Source: an uncultured Paracoccaceae bacterium (GTDB lineage: Bacteria > Pseudomonadota > Alphaproteobacteria > Rhodobacterales > Rhodobacteraceae). From it: a DNA stretch of 64,000 nucleotides. The first letter of the stretch is position 1, and each line of letters starts with the position of its first letter. Positions 8,786 through 16,961 of this stretch are shown in pieces. Position numbers and translations under genes: made by a program. A model generated the notes under the pieces. That model was not told the DNA's origin, did not search any database, and saw only the letters and a list, made by a program, of their open reading frames with translations. The DNA is taken from positions 145,031-209,030 of the forward strand of contig CANMDE010000006.1 of assembly GCA_947496535.1 (NCBI GenBank), given 5' to 3'.

Positions 8786-8893
8786 TTAATTATGCTTTGC
8801 AACAACATACGTCGTCACAATTGCGAGACACCAAAACAAAACCACTGGCCAAGATGTGGCATTCAGGCATTCCATAAGATGTTCCCAACGCAT
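8786..8893 (-). CDS. Possible tiny membrane peptide (35 aa), doubtful
   Basis: ATG at 8893 opens a 35-residue frame whose middle, WPVVLFWCLAIVTTYVV, would make one membrane helix with a charged end (AKHN). Such peptides occur as small membrane regulators or type I toxins. The ribosome site is weak and the AT-rich setting makes chance frames common. Reported only because a single well-formed helix fills the frame. Confidence 0.18.
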   Translation of the reverse strand: MRWEHLMECLNATSWPVVLFWCLAIVTTYVVAKHN

Positions 8894-8956
8894 TCAGTTA
8901 TTCTTAATATTCTCAGTATTTTCATAGGACATGCGAGTCATCAACCTGTCTAATTG

Positions 8957-9170
8957 GGCTGATTTTGTTGAAAAACTCTTCCTTGATTGGTGCATGAACT
9001 ACTGATTCAATTCTTTCTGTAGGGAGGGATTGGCGATGTTGGGACCGAGGCAAGAGGCGCAAGCAGCGCTGTTCTACGAGTTTTCGCTGGAAGACCATGT
9101 TCCCCAAGATCACCTGTTGCGCTCGATTGATCGCTTCGTCGATCTGAGTAGTATTCGGACGCATCTTTCC
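8957..9170 (+). mobile_element. Truncated IS1182-type insertion sequence (left end and transposase N terminus)
   Basis: The first bases (about 8957-8978) read GG(G)C(T)GAT-TTTGTTGAAAAACTC, nearly the same as the 22-bp ends of the element at 11460-11685. From ATG 9036 the frame encodes MLGPRQEAQAALFYEFSL followed by EDHVPQDHLLRSIDRFVDL, the characteristic start of IS1182/DDE transposases in Rhodobacteraceae. Similarity stops near 9170, and the frame ends at a chance TGA at 9200. The catalytic domain and right end are gone. The junction runs straight into another truncated gene. Confidence 0.8.
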
Positions 9171-9819
9171 GAACGAGTGGTTACCGCTGTGGGGCTCTGA
9201 GGGGCATCCTTCAAGTATCGTAGAAGACTACTCAAACCTCGAAGAATTCTTTGACTCGGATCCAAGTGTATGGGGGTTCTGGTCGAGGTGGTTCTCGGCA
9301 ATTCACGACGGCAAGCCCTTGCCATGGGAATTGAGCCGTTTGATTGCTCTAGCGTTGTCCGATCAAGACTGGCAGTCGGGTGCTGAGCACGTTGCTCAGG
9401 AGGTTAAGAAGGTCGAGGCTCTATTCTCTGTTCGGCAGTCGTTGTCTGATTTGGCCAATGACCGTGCCGCGGTGATTGCAGAAAATCGTCATGGGATTGG
9501 CGGCAATAATCCACCGTTGGAGTTTGAGTTACCAGCTGCGGTGCAGAGTAGCCATACAATCATTTGGGCGGCGGTGGATGAGATTGCGCAGCAAGCCGAA
9601 GCAGAGGTACCCGACAAGTCGCTTCTGCAGGCAGCATTGGAGAAGCTGGATGCTGCTTTACGAACCTGTATCGTTTGGGCCGGACAAAAGGCTGACTTAG
9701 CGGTCGATACAACGATCAAGTGGGGCATCCCAGCAGCCGGAGGTTACTTCGTGCTAAATCCAAGTAAATTTCAGGCTTTGATTGAGGCGGCAAAGAATTG
9801 GATAGCAATCTTGCCTTGA
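9171..9819 (+). pseudogene. 5'-truncated gene for a conserved protein with an IGGNNPP motif
   Basis: The frame is open from the transposase junction (PNEWLPLWGSEGHPSS...) to the stop at 9819, about 215 codons, with no native start. It carries a WGFWSRWFSAIHDGKPLPWE block, then RHGIGGNNPPLEFELP and a C-terminal hydrophobic stretch. I recall this W-rich/DGKP.xWEL block and IGGNNPP motif in uncharacterised alphaproteobacterial proteins with variable N-terminal domains. The 5' part was probably deleted with the right half of the insertion sequence. An internal TTG at 9319 could still start a 166-residue product. Confidence 0.65.
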
Positions 9820-9893
9820 TTTGAGAGACAATTGATGGCTGAGAAACAAAGTGCCGAGTGCCTTTGCGTTGCTCAAGTCAGGCAAGCCGCCGT

Positions 9894-11255
9894 TCAGTTT
9901 CCAAATTCTTCTGCATCCTCAGACAGTGCGCTTGGGGACACATCCTGACCACTTGCCCGATCAGACTTGATCTGTGGCGCATTCTTGACCCATGCGGCCA
10001 GTTGAGCCCCTGTTTCGCCGTAGAACTTTGGGACGATCCGCTCGAGTTCAGAGACAAAGTTGGTCTGCTGGGTGAACTTCCCTCCGAGCCGTTCTGACAA
10101 GAAGATATGAAAGCCATGCGGAGTCAGATGCTCTTTGCCGTCGGTCGCTAGATCTGGATCGATCCTCAAATCCGCAACCGGATACTGGGTTGGTTCGCTC
10201 GCCCCGGGCCAGAGTAGGCGGATGAATAGCCCGTCAACGTTTTCTCCTTTCAACTGACGTAAAAGCCAGTTGACTCGAGCCTTCGTCGACTTCTTGTCTT
10301 CAGGCGCTTTGAGCGTCATTCCGACGTCCAGTGAGCGTCGTGCTAGGTCTGCTGATACACTGATGGGCGCAGCGGCGTCCGGGACCAACAAGGTGCACGA
10401 TATACACTGGCTCTCCCGTAGCTGCGCCAGCTCATCCTTCTGGCGTCGCGCTGGGTCGCCAACGTGCTTGCGCGGCAATTTCTCCGTCACGACATTGCCC
10501 GTCATGCGGCTAAGGATCATCGACAGGTCACGGGTTTCTTGGTGCCAAGCTTCAAGAACAATCTGCGCAGGCAATGACTTGGCTGGGATTGCACCTCCGG
10601 AAGAGACGAGCTTATTGAGCTCGGTCCATTCTTTGGGCATTCGGTCAAAGCCTTTTACGCCTGCACTCTCGTGTGTCAGAAAACGACGCAATTCATTGAG
10701 TAAAACAAGCTGGTCGACGTCGGCGACCTGCTCGCCCGAGATCAGCAAGTCCGCTGTGGTGAGGATATGCATCCAAGACCAATGATAGACAGGCACCCTT
10801 GAGCGGCTTTTGCGGACATGCTCGACCGGGTGGCTGTCGGGGGACGTCGCAAATTGGTTTGAAAGGGTGATCACGCAATCGATGCCGTTCTCCTTGGCCA
10901 AGGCCCGATAGCGCTCGATTTGGTCGGCATCCAGTTCACTGTTGCCAACTTTAGCCTCGACCAGTGCCCGCCATTCGCGGCTACCGATCCGCACGACAAT
11001 CAATCCGTCGGGGCGATCTTTGATCCCTGCACTCTGTTTGTGAAATACCACTTCGGTGTACGTGTCGACGGTTGCGCGAGCACCGACACGCTGGCCTACA
11101 GATGACAAGAGCCGAGCACCAAATTCATCAATCTTGCACAGACAAGCCAGAACGATCGAAGTGGTTCGTCCTTCCTTTGAGGTGGTAGACAGAACAGGGA
11201 ACAGGCGAGCTGCCTCACCCTGCTTCAAGTAGTCAGGCAGCTGTTCGCTTCCCAT
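9894..11255 (-). CDS. PD-(D/E)XK nuclease-like protein
   Basis: 453 residues. Residues about 75-105 carry RPDGLIVVRIG followed by WRALVEAKVGNSELDADQI: an Asp ahead of a strand ending in E-x-K and a following helix with Q/R, the pattern of the PD-(D/E)XK nuclease fold. The rest is a long mixed region without a recognised domain. ATG at 11255 is preferred because AAGGA lies seven bases ahead of it; an in-frame TTG at 11279 is an alternative. It sits alone between an insertion-sequence remnant and a MITE-like element, as many defence genes do. A defence role is inference. Confidence 0.6.
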   Translation of the reverse strand: MGSEQLPDYLKQGEAARLFPVLSTTSKEGRTTSIVLACLCKIDEFGARLLSSVGQRVGARATVDTYTEVVFHKQSAGIKDRPDGLIVVRIGSREWRALVEAKVGNSELDADQIERYRALAKENGIDCVITLSNQFATSPDSHPVEHVRKSRSRVPVYHWSWMHILTTADLLISGEQVADVDQLVLLNELRRFLTHESAGVKGFDRMPKEWTELNKLVSSGGAIPAKSLPAQIVLEAWHQETRDLSMILSRMTGNVVTEKLPRKHVGDPARRQKDELAQLRESQCISCTLLVPDAAAPISVSADLARRSLDVGMTLKAPEDKKSTKARVNWLLRQLKGENVDGLFIRLLWPGASEPTQYPVADLRIDPDLATDGKEHLTPHGFHIFLSERLGGKFTQQTNFVSELERIVPKFYGETGAQLAAWVKNAPQIKSDRASGQDVSPSALSEDAEEFGN

Positions 11256-11364
11256 TGAAAAATCCTTGCATACTAACAATGGATTAGAGTTGAGCAGAAA
11301 CTCGGTCTGTCAGTCAACCCTTGCGTGTGCGGCGGAGGTCTCGTCTGTGTTGCACGCAATTGAA

Positions 11365-11459
11365 AGCTGCCCAACGTTCAGCTGCGGCAATCACCAGCGC
11401 AACGTCCGCTTCGACGGGCCGCGACGCAGCATCCAGATGGTCAGCCAAGGTCGCCTTTG
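11365..11459 (+). repeat. Dispersed intergenic repeat, copy J (interrupted)
   Basis: CCCAACGTTC, then CAGCGCAACG, GGGCCGCGACGCAGCATC and CGCCTTTGGGCC follow the same order as in 20026-20130. The similarity stops at 11460, exactly where the MITE-like element begins, which suggests that the element landed inside this repeat copy. Confidence 0.5.
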
Positions 11460-11685
11460 GGCCGATATTGTTGAAAAACTCCGGTTTTCGTGAAAATGGG
11501 TGAAAAACTTACCCATAGAGGGCTTCTCCGAAAATTCGTCGAGGGGGTCGGCCCAAGACCAACGTTGGCAATGTCCGGCGCTCTCAGAGGCTCCACCGGG
11601 CAGTCGGCTTCAATTTGGCCGTCGCAACGGATTCTGGCAGAAAAACGCAGCTGTCAGATTTTCGAGTTTTTCAACAATATCGGCC
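11460..11685. mobile_element. MITE-like element, 226 bp, perfect 22-bp terminal inverted repeats
   Basis: Bases 11460-11481 are exactly complementary to 11664-11685 (arms contain GATATTGTTGAAAAACTC). The arms nearly equal the left end of the IS1182-type remnant at 8957. The interior has no coding potential, apart from a small palindrome CCAACGTTGG at 11559-11568. This is the form expected of a non-autonomous derivative moved by an IS1182-type transposase. No clear target-site duplication can be seen. Confidence 0.7.
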
Positions 11686-11711
11686 GCAAGCTGTTGAGCA
11701 ACTAGCGGAAA

Positions 11712-12521
11712 TCAAAGGTTGGCGATTAATGCCCCCACCACCGCCTCGGGCGCATCTTCCTGAACGATGTGTGAAGCTGATTCAATTGGCGTGAAGCTCT
11801 TTGCCTCGATCAGTGCTGCCAGTTCCCTGCCACGAGAACTGGGGATGAAAGTATCCTTCATGCCCCATATCAGGTGAACTTCGAAATCAGTTTTCGTGTA
11901 TAGCTTCTGCGCCTCTTCAATGTTGTAAAGGTTTGCCTGGGCGATTTGCCGGTAGAAAGCAGCTTTGCCGACCTCATCCGACCATGGCTTGAAATAGTGC
12001 TGGATAGACTCCTCGCGCAACGGATAGTGAGTTGCCGCCTGTATATAAGCACGGAACAGGGCCTCATGCGCATAGTCCGGCAATCCGGCAAAGGCAGCCT
12101 CATGCTTGGCAACATGTGCGTAGAATGGCGAACCAGATGGCAAGACAGCGACCGCGTTGATCAAATGCAGCTTTCCATACTCGATACCGTTCACGAAATG
12201 GCCGCGAAGCGCACAGAGGCCACCAAAATCATGACCAACGATCTGCGGGCGTTCAAGACGCCAATGTGTGATCAGCGCTTGCAGCAGGTCGCTTTGCACA
12301 TTCTCAGACACATTCTGACCTTCGGCCCTTTCAGAAAGACCAGTGCCCAGCATGTCAAAGAAATACACCTTGTGAGTCTGGGCCAGCCACGGCGCGATCT
12401 TGCGCCAAGCTTGGGCGGACCACGGAAAGCCGTGAATGAGGACGATCGGGTCCCCTTCGCCAAGCGCGCCCCATGCAACCGATTGGCCATTAAACGAAAA
12501 GCTCTTGTCCAGCGTCAGCAT
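11712..12521 (-). CDS. Alpha/beta hydrolase with Asp nucleophile (dehalogenase/epoxide-hydrolase type)
   Basis: 269 residues from the ATG at 12521, chosen because GGGGA precedes it at five bases; in-frame ATGs at 12524 and 12533 are alternatives. The oxyanion-hole motif HGFPWSAQAW (30-39) is followed by GHDFGG (96-101), where the nucleophile-elbow residue is Asp98 rather than Ser. The acid is in WGMKDTFIP and the catalytic His in SASHIVQEDAPE. Asp-nucleophile hydrolases include haloalkane and haloacid dehalogenases and epoxide hydrolases. It diverges from an ArsR regulator that is followed by a second such hydrolase. Confidence 0.82.
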   Translation of the reverse strand: MLTLDKSFSFNGQSVAWGALGEGDPIVLIHGFPWSAQAWRKIAPWLAQTHKVYFFDMLGTGLSERAEGQNVSENVQSDLLQALITHWRLERPQIVGHDFGGLCALRGHFVNGIEYGKLHLINAVAVLPSGSPFYAHVAKHEAAFAGLPDYAHEALFRAYIQAATHYPLREESIQHYFKPWSDEVGKAAFYRQIAQANLYNIEEAQKLYTKTDFEVHLIWGMKDTFIPSSRGRELAALIEAKSFTPIESASHIVQEDAPEAVVGALIANL

Positions 12522-12542
12522 CATGATCCCCATACAAGTTGA

Positions 12543-12557
12543 CAAATAGCATATTTG
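12543..12557. promoter_or_regulatory. Candidate ArsR-type operator
   Basis: CAAATA-GCA-TATTTG is a perfect inverted repeat (6-bp arms, 3-bp spacer) centred in the 46-base gap between the divergent hydrolase and ArsR starts. Short AT-rich palindromes with ATA/TAT cores are the usual sites of ArsR-family repressors, so it probably controls both directions. Confidence 0.6.
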
Positions 12558-12567
12558 CGATACAACT

Positions 12568-12894
12568 ATGTTTATGACGAACCGTGAAGATCAAATCAAG
12601 GCATTGGCAAGCGAGTTGCGCATGGAAATTCTGCGTGTGCTTGACGACCCGGGCGAACATTTCAGCCATCAGGTATCAGCCGACCCGGTAGAATTGGGTG
12701 TCTGTGTGCATCTGCTCGCAAGCAAGTTTGGCGTCAGCCAACCGACAATGAGCCGTCACCTCGAGCTACTCAAACGTGCTGGTTTCCTAGTCGCAAAGCG
12801 GCAGCAGAAATGGACCTATTGCTCCCGCGATGAGAGCGCTCTCGCTGAGTATTCTGAGTGGCTAAGAGGGTCACTCAATATCAGAGCAGTATGA
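12568..12894 (+). CDS. ArsR-family winged-helix repressor
   Basis: 108 residues: DQIKALASELRMEILRVLDD (N-terminal helices), then CVHLLASKFGVSQPTMSRHL as helix-turn-helix, LLKRAGFLVAKRQQKWTYCS as wing, and a short C-terminal helix. The metal-binding ELCVC motif of arsenic sensors is absent; the GVCVHLL segment in its place has one Cys only. It therefore more likely senses a small organic ligand or acts constitutively. Its stop overlaps the next start (ATGA), so the downstream hydrolase is translationally coupled. Confidence 0.85.
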   Translation: MFMTNREDQIKALASELRMEILRVLDDPGEHFSHQVSADPVELGVCVHLLASKFGVSQPTMSRHLELLKRAGFLVAKRQQKWTYCSRDESALAEYSEWLRGSLNIRAV

Positions 12895-13823
12895 TGTTGG
12901 AGCATTACAGTATCTTCGAGGAGGCCGATCGCGCACTTCTCCCGGATTTTGTACGACAGCCTGTCATGATTGATGGATCGCAGATCATGACGCTAAGCGC
13001 GGGTCGTGGGCCGGCCTTACTCATGCTGCACGGTGATCCCGAGACACATCTGTGTTGGCATCACTTAGCCCCCAGGCTGGTAGACCGATTTACCGTTGTG
13101 CTGACTGACATTCGCGGACGCGGAGAAAGTCACAAGCCCGGCTTTGCCGAAGGAAAAAATGCCTATTCCAAACGAGAAATGGCCACCGAGCAAGTCGCCG
13201 TGATGCGTGCGCTTGGCAATGAGAGGTTTTCACTCGTTGGGCATGACAGAGGCGCGCGCGTGGCCAGGCGCTTGACCTTAGATTATCCCGAAGCTGTTGC
13301 GCAGCTTGTCGTGATGGACATCGTCCCAGCGTTGGATCTCTATGAGCACTACAACGCCAAGATTGCCCAAGACTACTTCTATTTTTCGTTCCTGACACAA
13401 GATCACCCGATCCCAGATCGGTTGGTTCAAGCGGATCCGGAGGCGTTCCTGCATCTTATCCTGCAGGGCTTATCGGATAAAACGATAACTTATGATCCGC
13501 TGGCTCTTAAAGCCTATCTGGCCGCGAATGCCACCGATGAGGCAGCTGTGGCAATGTGTGAGTGCTTCCGCGCAGGGTATCACATTGATCAGGTTCATGA
13601 CGCAGCCGATCGGGCAACAGGGCATAAAATCGCTTGCCCTACGCTGGTGATGTGGGGCGAACGCGGCGTAGTCGGGAAACACTTTGATGTCCGACGCATC
13701 TGGGAGGCATGGTGCGCCGACTTGAAACTTGCCCCAATGCCAAGCGGACATTTCATTCCAGAGGAAGCCCCAGAGGAAGCGTTGGCTGCATTGAACAGAT
13801 TTCTGCGAGAGCCTAAAACCTGA
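12891..13823 (+). CDS. Alpha/beta hydrolase related to haloacetate dehalogenases
   Basis: 310 residues; ATG at 12891 overlaps the ArsR stop. The oxyanion-hole region is LMLHGDPETHLCWHHLAPRL. The nucleophile elbow GHDRG places Asp119, and DRGAR supplies Arg120 and Arg123, the pair that clamps the substrate carboxylate in fluoroacetate dehalogenases. Catalytic His is in SGHFIPEEAPEE and WGERGVVGK matches that family. The halide-pocket His-Trp pair I remember in the Rhodopseudomonas enzyme appears here as Tyr-Phe (YFYFSFLTQ), so fluoroacetate itself may not be the substrate. Likely cytosolic. Confidence 0.82.
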   Translation: MMLEHYSIFEEADRALLPDFVRQPVMIDGSQIMTLSAGRGPALLMLHGDPETHLCWHHLAPRLVDRFTVVLTDIRGRGESHKPGFAEGKNAYSKREMATEQVAVMRALGNERFSLVGHDRGARVARRLTLDYPEAVAQLVVMDIVPALDLYEHYNAKIAQDYFYFSFLTQDHPIPDRLVQADPEAFLHLILQGLSDKTITYDPLALKAYLAANATDEAAVAMCECFRAGYHIDQVHDAADRATGHKIACPTLVMWGERGVVGKHFDVRRIWEAWCADLKLAPMPSGHFIPEEAPEEALAALNRFLREPKT

Positions 13824-14451
13824 CATTAGGCGAACTGCGGAGTTGTCCCACATACTGTTGGTTCAGGCTCAAGGAAGCGAACGGTAGAAAGTGCAGCGCT
13901 GCCGTAATTTACTATCTGAAAATGCTGCACGGCGCATGAAAGGCAACAATACGAAAGCTGCAGCGCAGCACACTTGGTGGTGTGGACGGCCGGAACTGTG
14001 AATTCGCCAATCCCCTGATTTCGCAGTTGCAGCGAACGGCTGGTTCGATGGACCGCACCGCAGCATGCGAGCACCTGATCGAGTGACCGCTTTGGGCCGT
14101 AGTGTCGCCAACAGAAGCCAATTTAGTAGGTGCTACGTAGCATCCGAGGTTCGCACAGAGTCCTTATTGACTGATTTTTGCAGCGTCGCGAATGACGGCT
14201 CGGACGCCGCCATGGAGAAACAGTTGGCTACTGCTAGATACGATCTGTCAAGATGTCTGATGTCAGCGCCCACCAGACAGACTTAGTGGTTTGTCCAATC
14301 AAGAGTACTGGAGAGTGCTGAGGCAGTTTAAGACAGTGAGGGTGATTGACAGGGGCAAATGTCGTTAGACGATTGCGGAAAATGGAGTAGAAGGACCAAA
14401 TCTATATCCCTTTCAGACTGCCGGAATCGATCAAAGCCAGCCAATGGGTCT
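13824..14451. other. Gene-free spacer holding a dispersed repeat
   Basis: No gene; open frames here derive from the repeat. Copy F lies at 14005-14115. Flanking stretches (13915-13970 and 14130-14165) contain GCAGCAC and GTAGCATCCGAGGTTCG fragments like those at the edges of other copies. Nothing was recognised in 14290-14451. Confidence 0.5.
14005..14115 (+). repeat. Dispersed intergenic repeat, copy F
   Basis: TTGCAGCGAACGGCTGGTTC, then CCGCACCGCAGCAT, then GTGACCGCTTTGGGCCGT follow the order and spacing seen in 20058-20130 (TTGCAGCGAATGGCTGGTTC, GCGCCGCAGCAT, GGCGGCTTTGGGCCGT). The left part is shorter than in copy H. Confidence 0.6.
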
Positions 14452-15186
14452 TTAAATCACGTATGGCGGAAGACCAGCAAGGGCCAGCTTTAGCGCATCG
14501 CCCCAACCATTAGAGATAGAGTCGTAGATAGAGTCTCCTGCTTCAATACGCAAAGTGCGCTCTTCAGAAAAGCTGTCGTTCTCGTAGATCTGTAGGTCAA
14601 ATGGCAGGCCAACAGATAGGTTCGACTTTACCGTAGAATCGAACGATACCAGCAAGAGCCGGACGGCATCTTCGAACGGCATATCCGGATCGAAAGCCCG
14701 AACCAGAATTGGCTTGCCGTATTTTGCTTCACCGATCTGAAAGAATGACGCATCATCGGTAACCTCAATAAAGTTACCTTCGGGATAGACCAAAAACACA
14801 GTGGGCCGCCCATCTTTGATCTGACCACCGACAATGACTGAAGCGCTGAATTGATCGGCCTTCATGGCCCCACCTGATGGTGCTGAATAGGCAATCACCT
14901 CTTTCAGCGTTGCACCGACAAGTCGCGCGACCTGAAACATGCTAGATTGGTGCAAGATGCTAGGGTCGCGGTCTTCCACGGCTTGTGAGCGTTCCTGCAA
15001 CAGGCCGACCATCGCCTGCGTCGTGGCCAGATTACCAGCGGTCATGATCGTGATCGCCCGCTCTCCCGGAATCGTCCAGGTAAACATCTTGCGGGTTGTT
15101 GCGAAATTATCGATGCCTGCATTGGTCCGCGTGTCGGACATGAATACAAGGCCATGATTCAGGCGCATGCCCACGCAATAGGTCAT
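14452..15186 (-). CDS. anbu: Anbu-type bacterial proteasome-like peptidase
   Basis: 244 residues. MTYCVGMRLNHGLVFMSDTR gives the N-terminal nucleophile Thr directly after Met and the conserved Asp of the proteasome beta fold; the catalytic Lys is in TTRKMFTW. Length and the C-terminal block GLPFDLQIYENDSFS fit the Anbu family, self-compartmentalising Ntn-hydrolases. ATG at 15186 follows AGGAAAG; a longer in-frame extension upstream has no family resemblance. It is the last gene of a four-gene cluster with transglutaminase-like, alpha-E and ATP-grasp proteins, the usual Anbu neighbourhood. Confidence 0.9.
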   Translation of the reverse strand: MTYCVGMRLNHGLVFMSDTRTNAGIDNFATTRKMFTWTIPGERAITIMTAGNLATTQAMVGLLQERSQAVEDRDPSILHQSSMFQVARLVGATLKEVIAYSAPSGGAMKADQFSASVIVGGQIKDGRPTVFLVYPEGNFIEVTDDASFFQIGEAKYGKPILVRAFDPDMPFEDAVRLLLVSFDSTVKSNLSVGLPFDLQIYENDSFSEERTLRIEAGDSIYDSISNGWGDALKLALAGLPPYVI

Positions 15187-15221
15187 TTTCGTCGTTCTTT
15201 CCTCAGCGCCCCGATATGGAC

Positions 15222-16019
15222 TTACTGCTGCACCTGCAAAGACACAACCATCCGCGCTTGTCCGCTGCCCATACGTAATCCTGTCACTGGGGTTGCGTCT
15301 TGTGCGTCGCGTCCGATGGCGATGCGGATGTAGTTGGCATCTGGGCTGATCCCGTTTGATACGTCGAACCCGACCCAACCAAGGCCATCGATATGCGCCT
15401 CTGCCCAGCCGTGGCTCGCGTCCTGATCCTCGCGATCGGACATGTAAAGATAGCCACTTACGTAGCGGGCTGGTACGCCCAAATGGCGCGCGGCCGTGAT
15501 AAAGATATGGCTATGATCCTGACAGACGCCCTTGCCAACCCTCATCGCGTCGTCTGCGGTAGTGGTCGTGTCGGTATATCCACCTTTGTAAGGTACGACC
15601 TCAAGGATGGCAGCGGATAAGGCATGCAGATCGGCCAGCATGTCGTTGCCGGTCACAATCTTGTCGGCGAGTGTGACGATACTCTCCGACCGTTCGGTTA
15701 GCGGCGTGGTCTGCAAAAAGTGCCACAAAGGCGCACGGCCATAGCTTTTGCCAAAAACGCCACCTTGATCTTTCACATCGACTTCACCCCGCGCTGTGAT
15801 CATCAGCTTTTCGGTACCCGGCGCCGCGCTGACCAGATCTACGCTGTTGCCGTAGTGATCATTGTAACTTGTCTCAATTATGCCGCCGTCGATCAGGACA
15901 TCCCAAGACGTTACATTTTGCAACGGCCCTGATTGCGGTCGCAAGCGCAACCGCTGCAAGGCGTAATGGACAGGTGTGTCAAAATGATATTCCGTCTTAT
16001 GACTGATTTTGCGGATCAT
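15222..16019 (-). CDS. Transglutaminase-like cysteine peptidase of the Anbu cluster
   Basis: 265 residues. The N-terminal beta region (about 1-80) is the bacterial transglutaminase-associated domain. The catalytic Cys is in GKGVCQDHSHIFITAARHLG, the His in SHGWAEAHI and the Asp in GWVGFDVSN, so the papain-like triad is complete. It overlaps the alpha-E gene start by four bases and is followed by Anbu after 35 bases. In this cluster it probably acts on the peptide or amide bond made by the ATP-grasp partner; that is inference from neighbours. Confidence 0.9.
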   Translation of the reverse strand: MIRKISHKTEYHFDTPVHYALQRLRLRPQSGPLQNVTSWDVLIDGGIIETSYNDHYGNSVDLVSAAPGTEKLMITARGEVDVKDQGGVFGKSYGRAPLWHFLQTTPLTERSESIVTLADKIVTGNDMLADLHALSAAILEVVPYKGGYTDTTTTADDAMRVGKGVCQDHSHIFITAARHLGVPARYVSGYLYMSDREDQDASHGWAEAHIDGLGWVGFDVSNGISPDANYIRIAIGRDAQDATPVTGLRMGSGQARMVVSLQVQQ

Positions 16020-16960
16020 GTGATGTTAAACCTGAAATCTTGCTCGACCTGCTGTCCAACACGGGCCGCCTGATCAATTGCCTGAACGAGGAACTCGTGC
16101 AGTCCTTCATCAAAAATGCTTTCGATATCGCGGTCCTTTAACGTCGCATCCAGAGTTTTGACCAATTCCAGACTCGGCGATATCTCACCATACTCATCAG
16201 CCAGATAGGTCAGGTTTTCAGCAATCATCTTTGTGCAAAACGCCAATGATCGCGGCAAACGACGGTCGAGGATCAGGAAACGCGCTATGTTGATTGCATT
16301 GTAATCCCCGTCCTCTGCCCAACGGAACGACCGGTGCGCCGAGACGGACCGCAGGATCATCTCCCATTGCACATTGTCCATCCGGCTACCGACATAGGCG
16401 GTCGATGGCAGCAAGGTGTGATATTTCACATCAATAATCCGCGCCGTGCTGTCGGCTCGTTCGATGAACGTGCCCAGACGACAAAAGTCGAAGATGTCAT
16501 TCCGCAGCATAGTATTGTAAAGCGCACCCTGCACCACCGCTGACTGCTGCCGGATAGATGAAAGAACCTCTGGCAATTCGGTTTCTTCCACGGGCATGGC
16601 CAGTCGCGCCTCAAGGACCATCCAGGTTTCATTTACTGCGCCCCAGACCTCTGAGGTGAGGGCGGTGCGTACCAGCCGCGCGTTGTCGCGCGCAGCCTTG
16701 ATGATTGCTCTGACAGAGCTGGGATTTTCCAGATCGCGTAACAGAAAATCTGTCACCGTGGCGCTGTTGTAGGTGTCGTACTTCGTCTCGTACGCCTGTT
16801 GCTGCGCGGATGTGATGATGATCGATTGCCACTCCGCTTCCGGGTCGACAGAGCGCGTCAGCGCGATGCGAAATCCCGCCTCGATCAGCCGCGCAGTATT
16901 CTCAGCCCGCTCCAACCCGCGAAACATCCAATAAAGTCCACCTGCGGTCTTGCCCAGCAT
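16016..16960 (-). CDS. Alpha-E domain protein
   Basis: 314 residues, all helical. The start MLGKTAGGLYWMFRGLERAE with NTARLIEAG is the hallmark of the alpha-E (DUF403) family. The block FCRLGTFIERADSTARIIDV repeats the ERA-TAR pattern in the second half, and RFLILDRRLPRSL is also conserved. It almost touches the ATP-grasp gene and overlaps the transglutaminase gene by four bases, so the three are translated together. Biochemical role unknown; the family always travels with these partners. Confidence 0.92.
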   Translation of the reverse strand: MLGKTAGGLYWMFRGLERAENTARLIEAGFRIALTRSVDPEAEWQSIIITSAQQQAYETKYDTYNSATVTDFLLRDLENPSSVRAIIKAARDNARLVRTALTSEVWGAVNETWMVLEARLAMPVEETELPEVLSSIRQQSAVVQGALYNTMLRNDIFDFCRLGTFIERADSTARIIDVKYHTLLPSTAYVGSRMDNVQWEMILRSVSAHRSFRWAEDGDYNAINIARFLILDRRLPRSLAFCTKMIAENLTYLADEYGEISPSLELVKTLDATLKDRDIESIFDEGLHEFLVQAIDQAARVGQQVEQDFRFNIT

Positions 16961-16961
16961 A

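Larger units (their letters stand above)
8400..8956. other. Long spacer: inverted repeat and AT-richer tail
   Basis: No well-supported gene. It holds a long-arm inverted repeat at 8469-8581. Around 8405-8440 there is a short block (GACTTTCGTGC, GTGCAGCATCCG) shared with other spacers. From about 8720 to 8956 base composition becomes distinctly AT-richer just before the insertion-sequence remnant, and one tiny minus-strand frame is listed separately. Confidence 0.5.

Noticed and set aside
8786..8893. Type I toxin call for the 35-residue hydrophobic frame
   Set aside because: Kept only as a doubtful frame: no antisense RNA signature, weak ribosome site and AT-rich background.
14452..15378. A longer N terminus for the Anbu gene, beginning at 15378
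   Set aside because: The Ntn-hydrolase nucleophile must follow the initiator Met directly, and ATG 15186 has a good ribosome site; the extension only rereads the transglutaminase gene.
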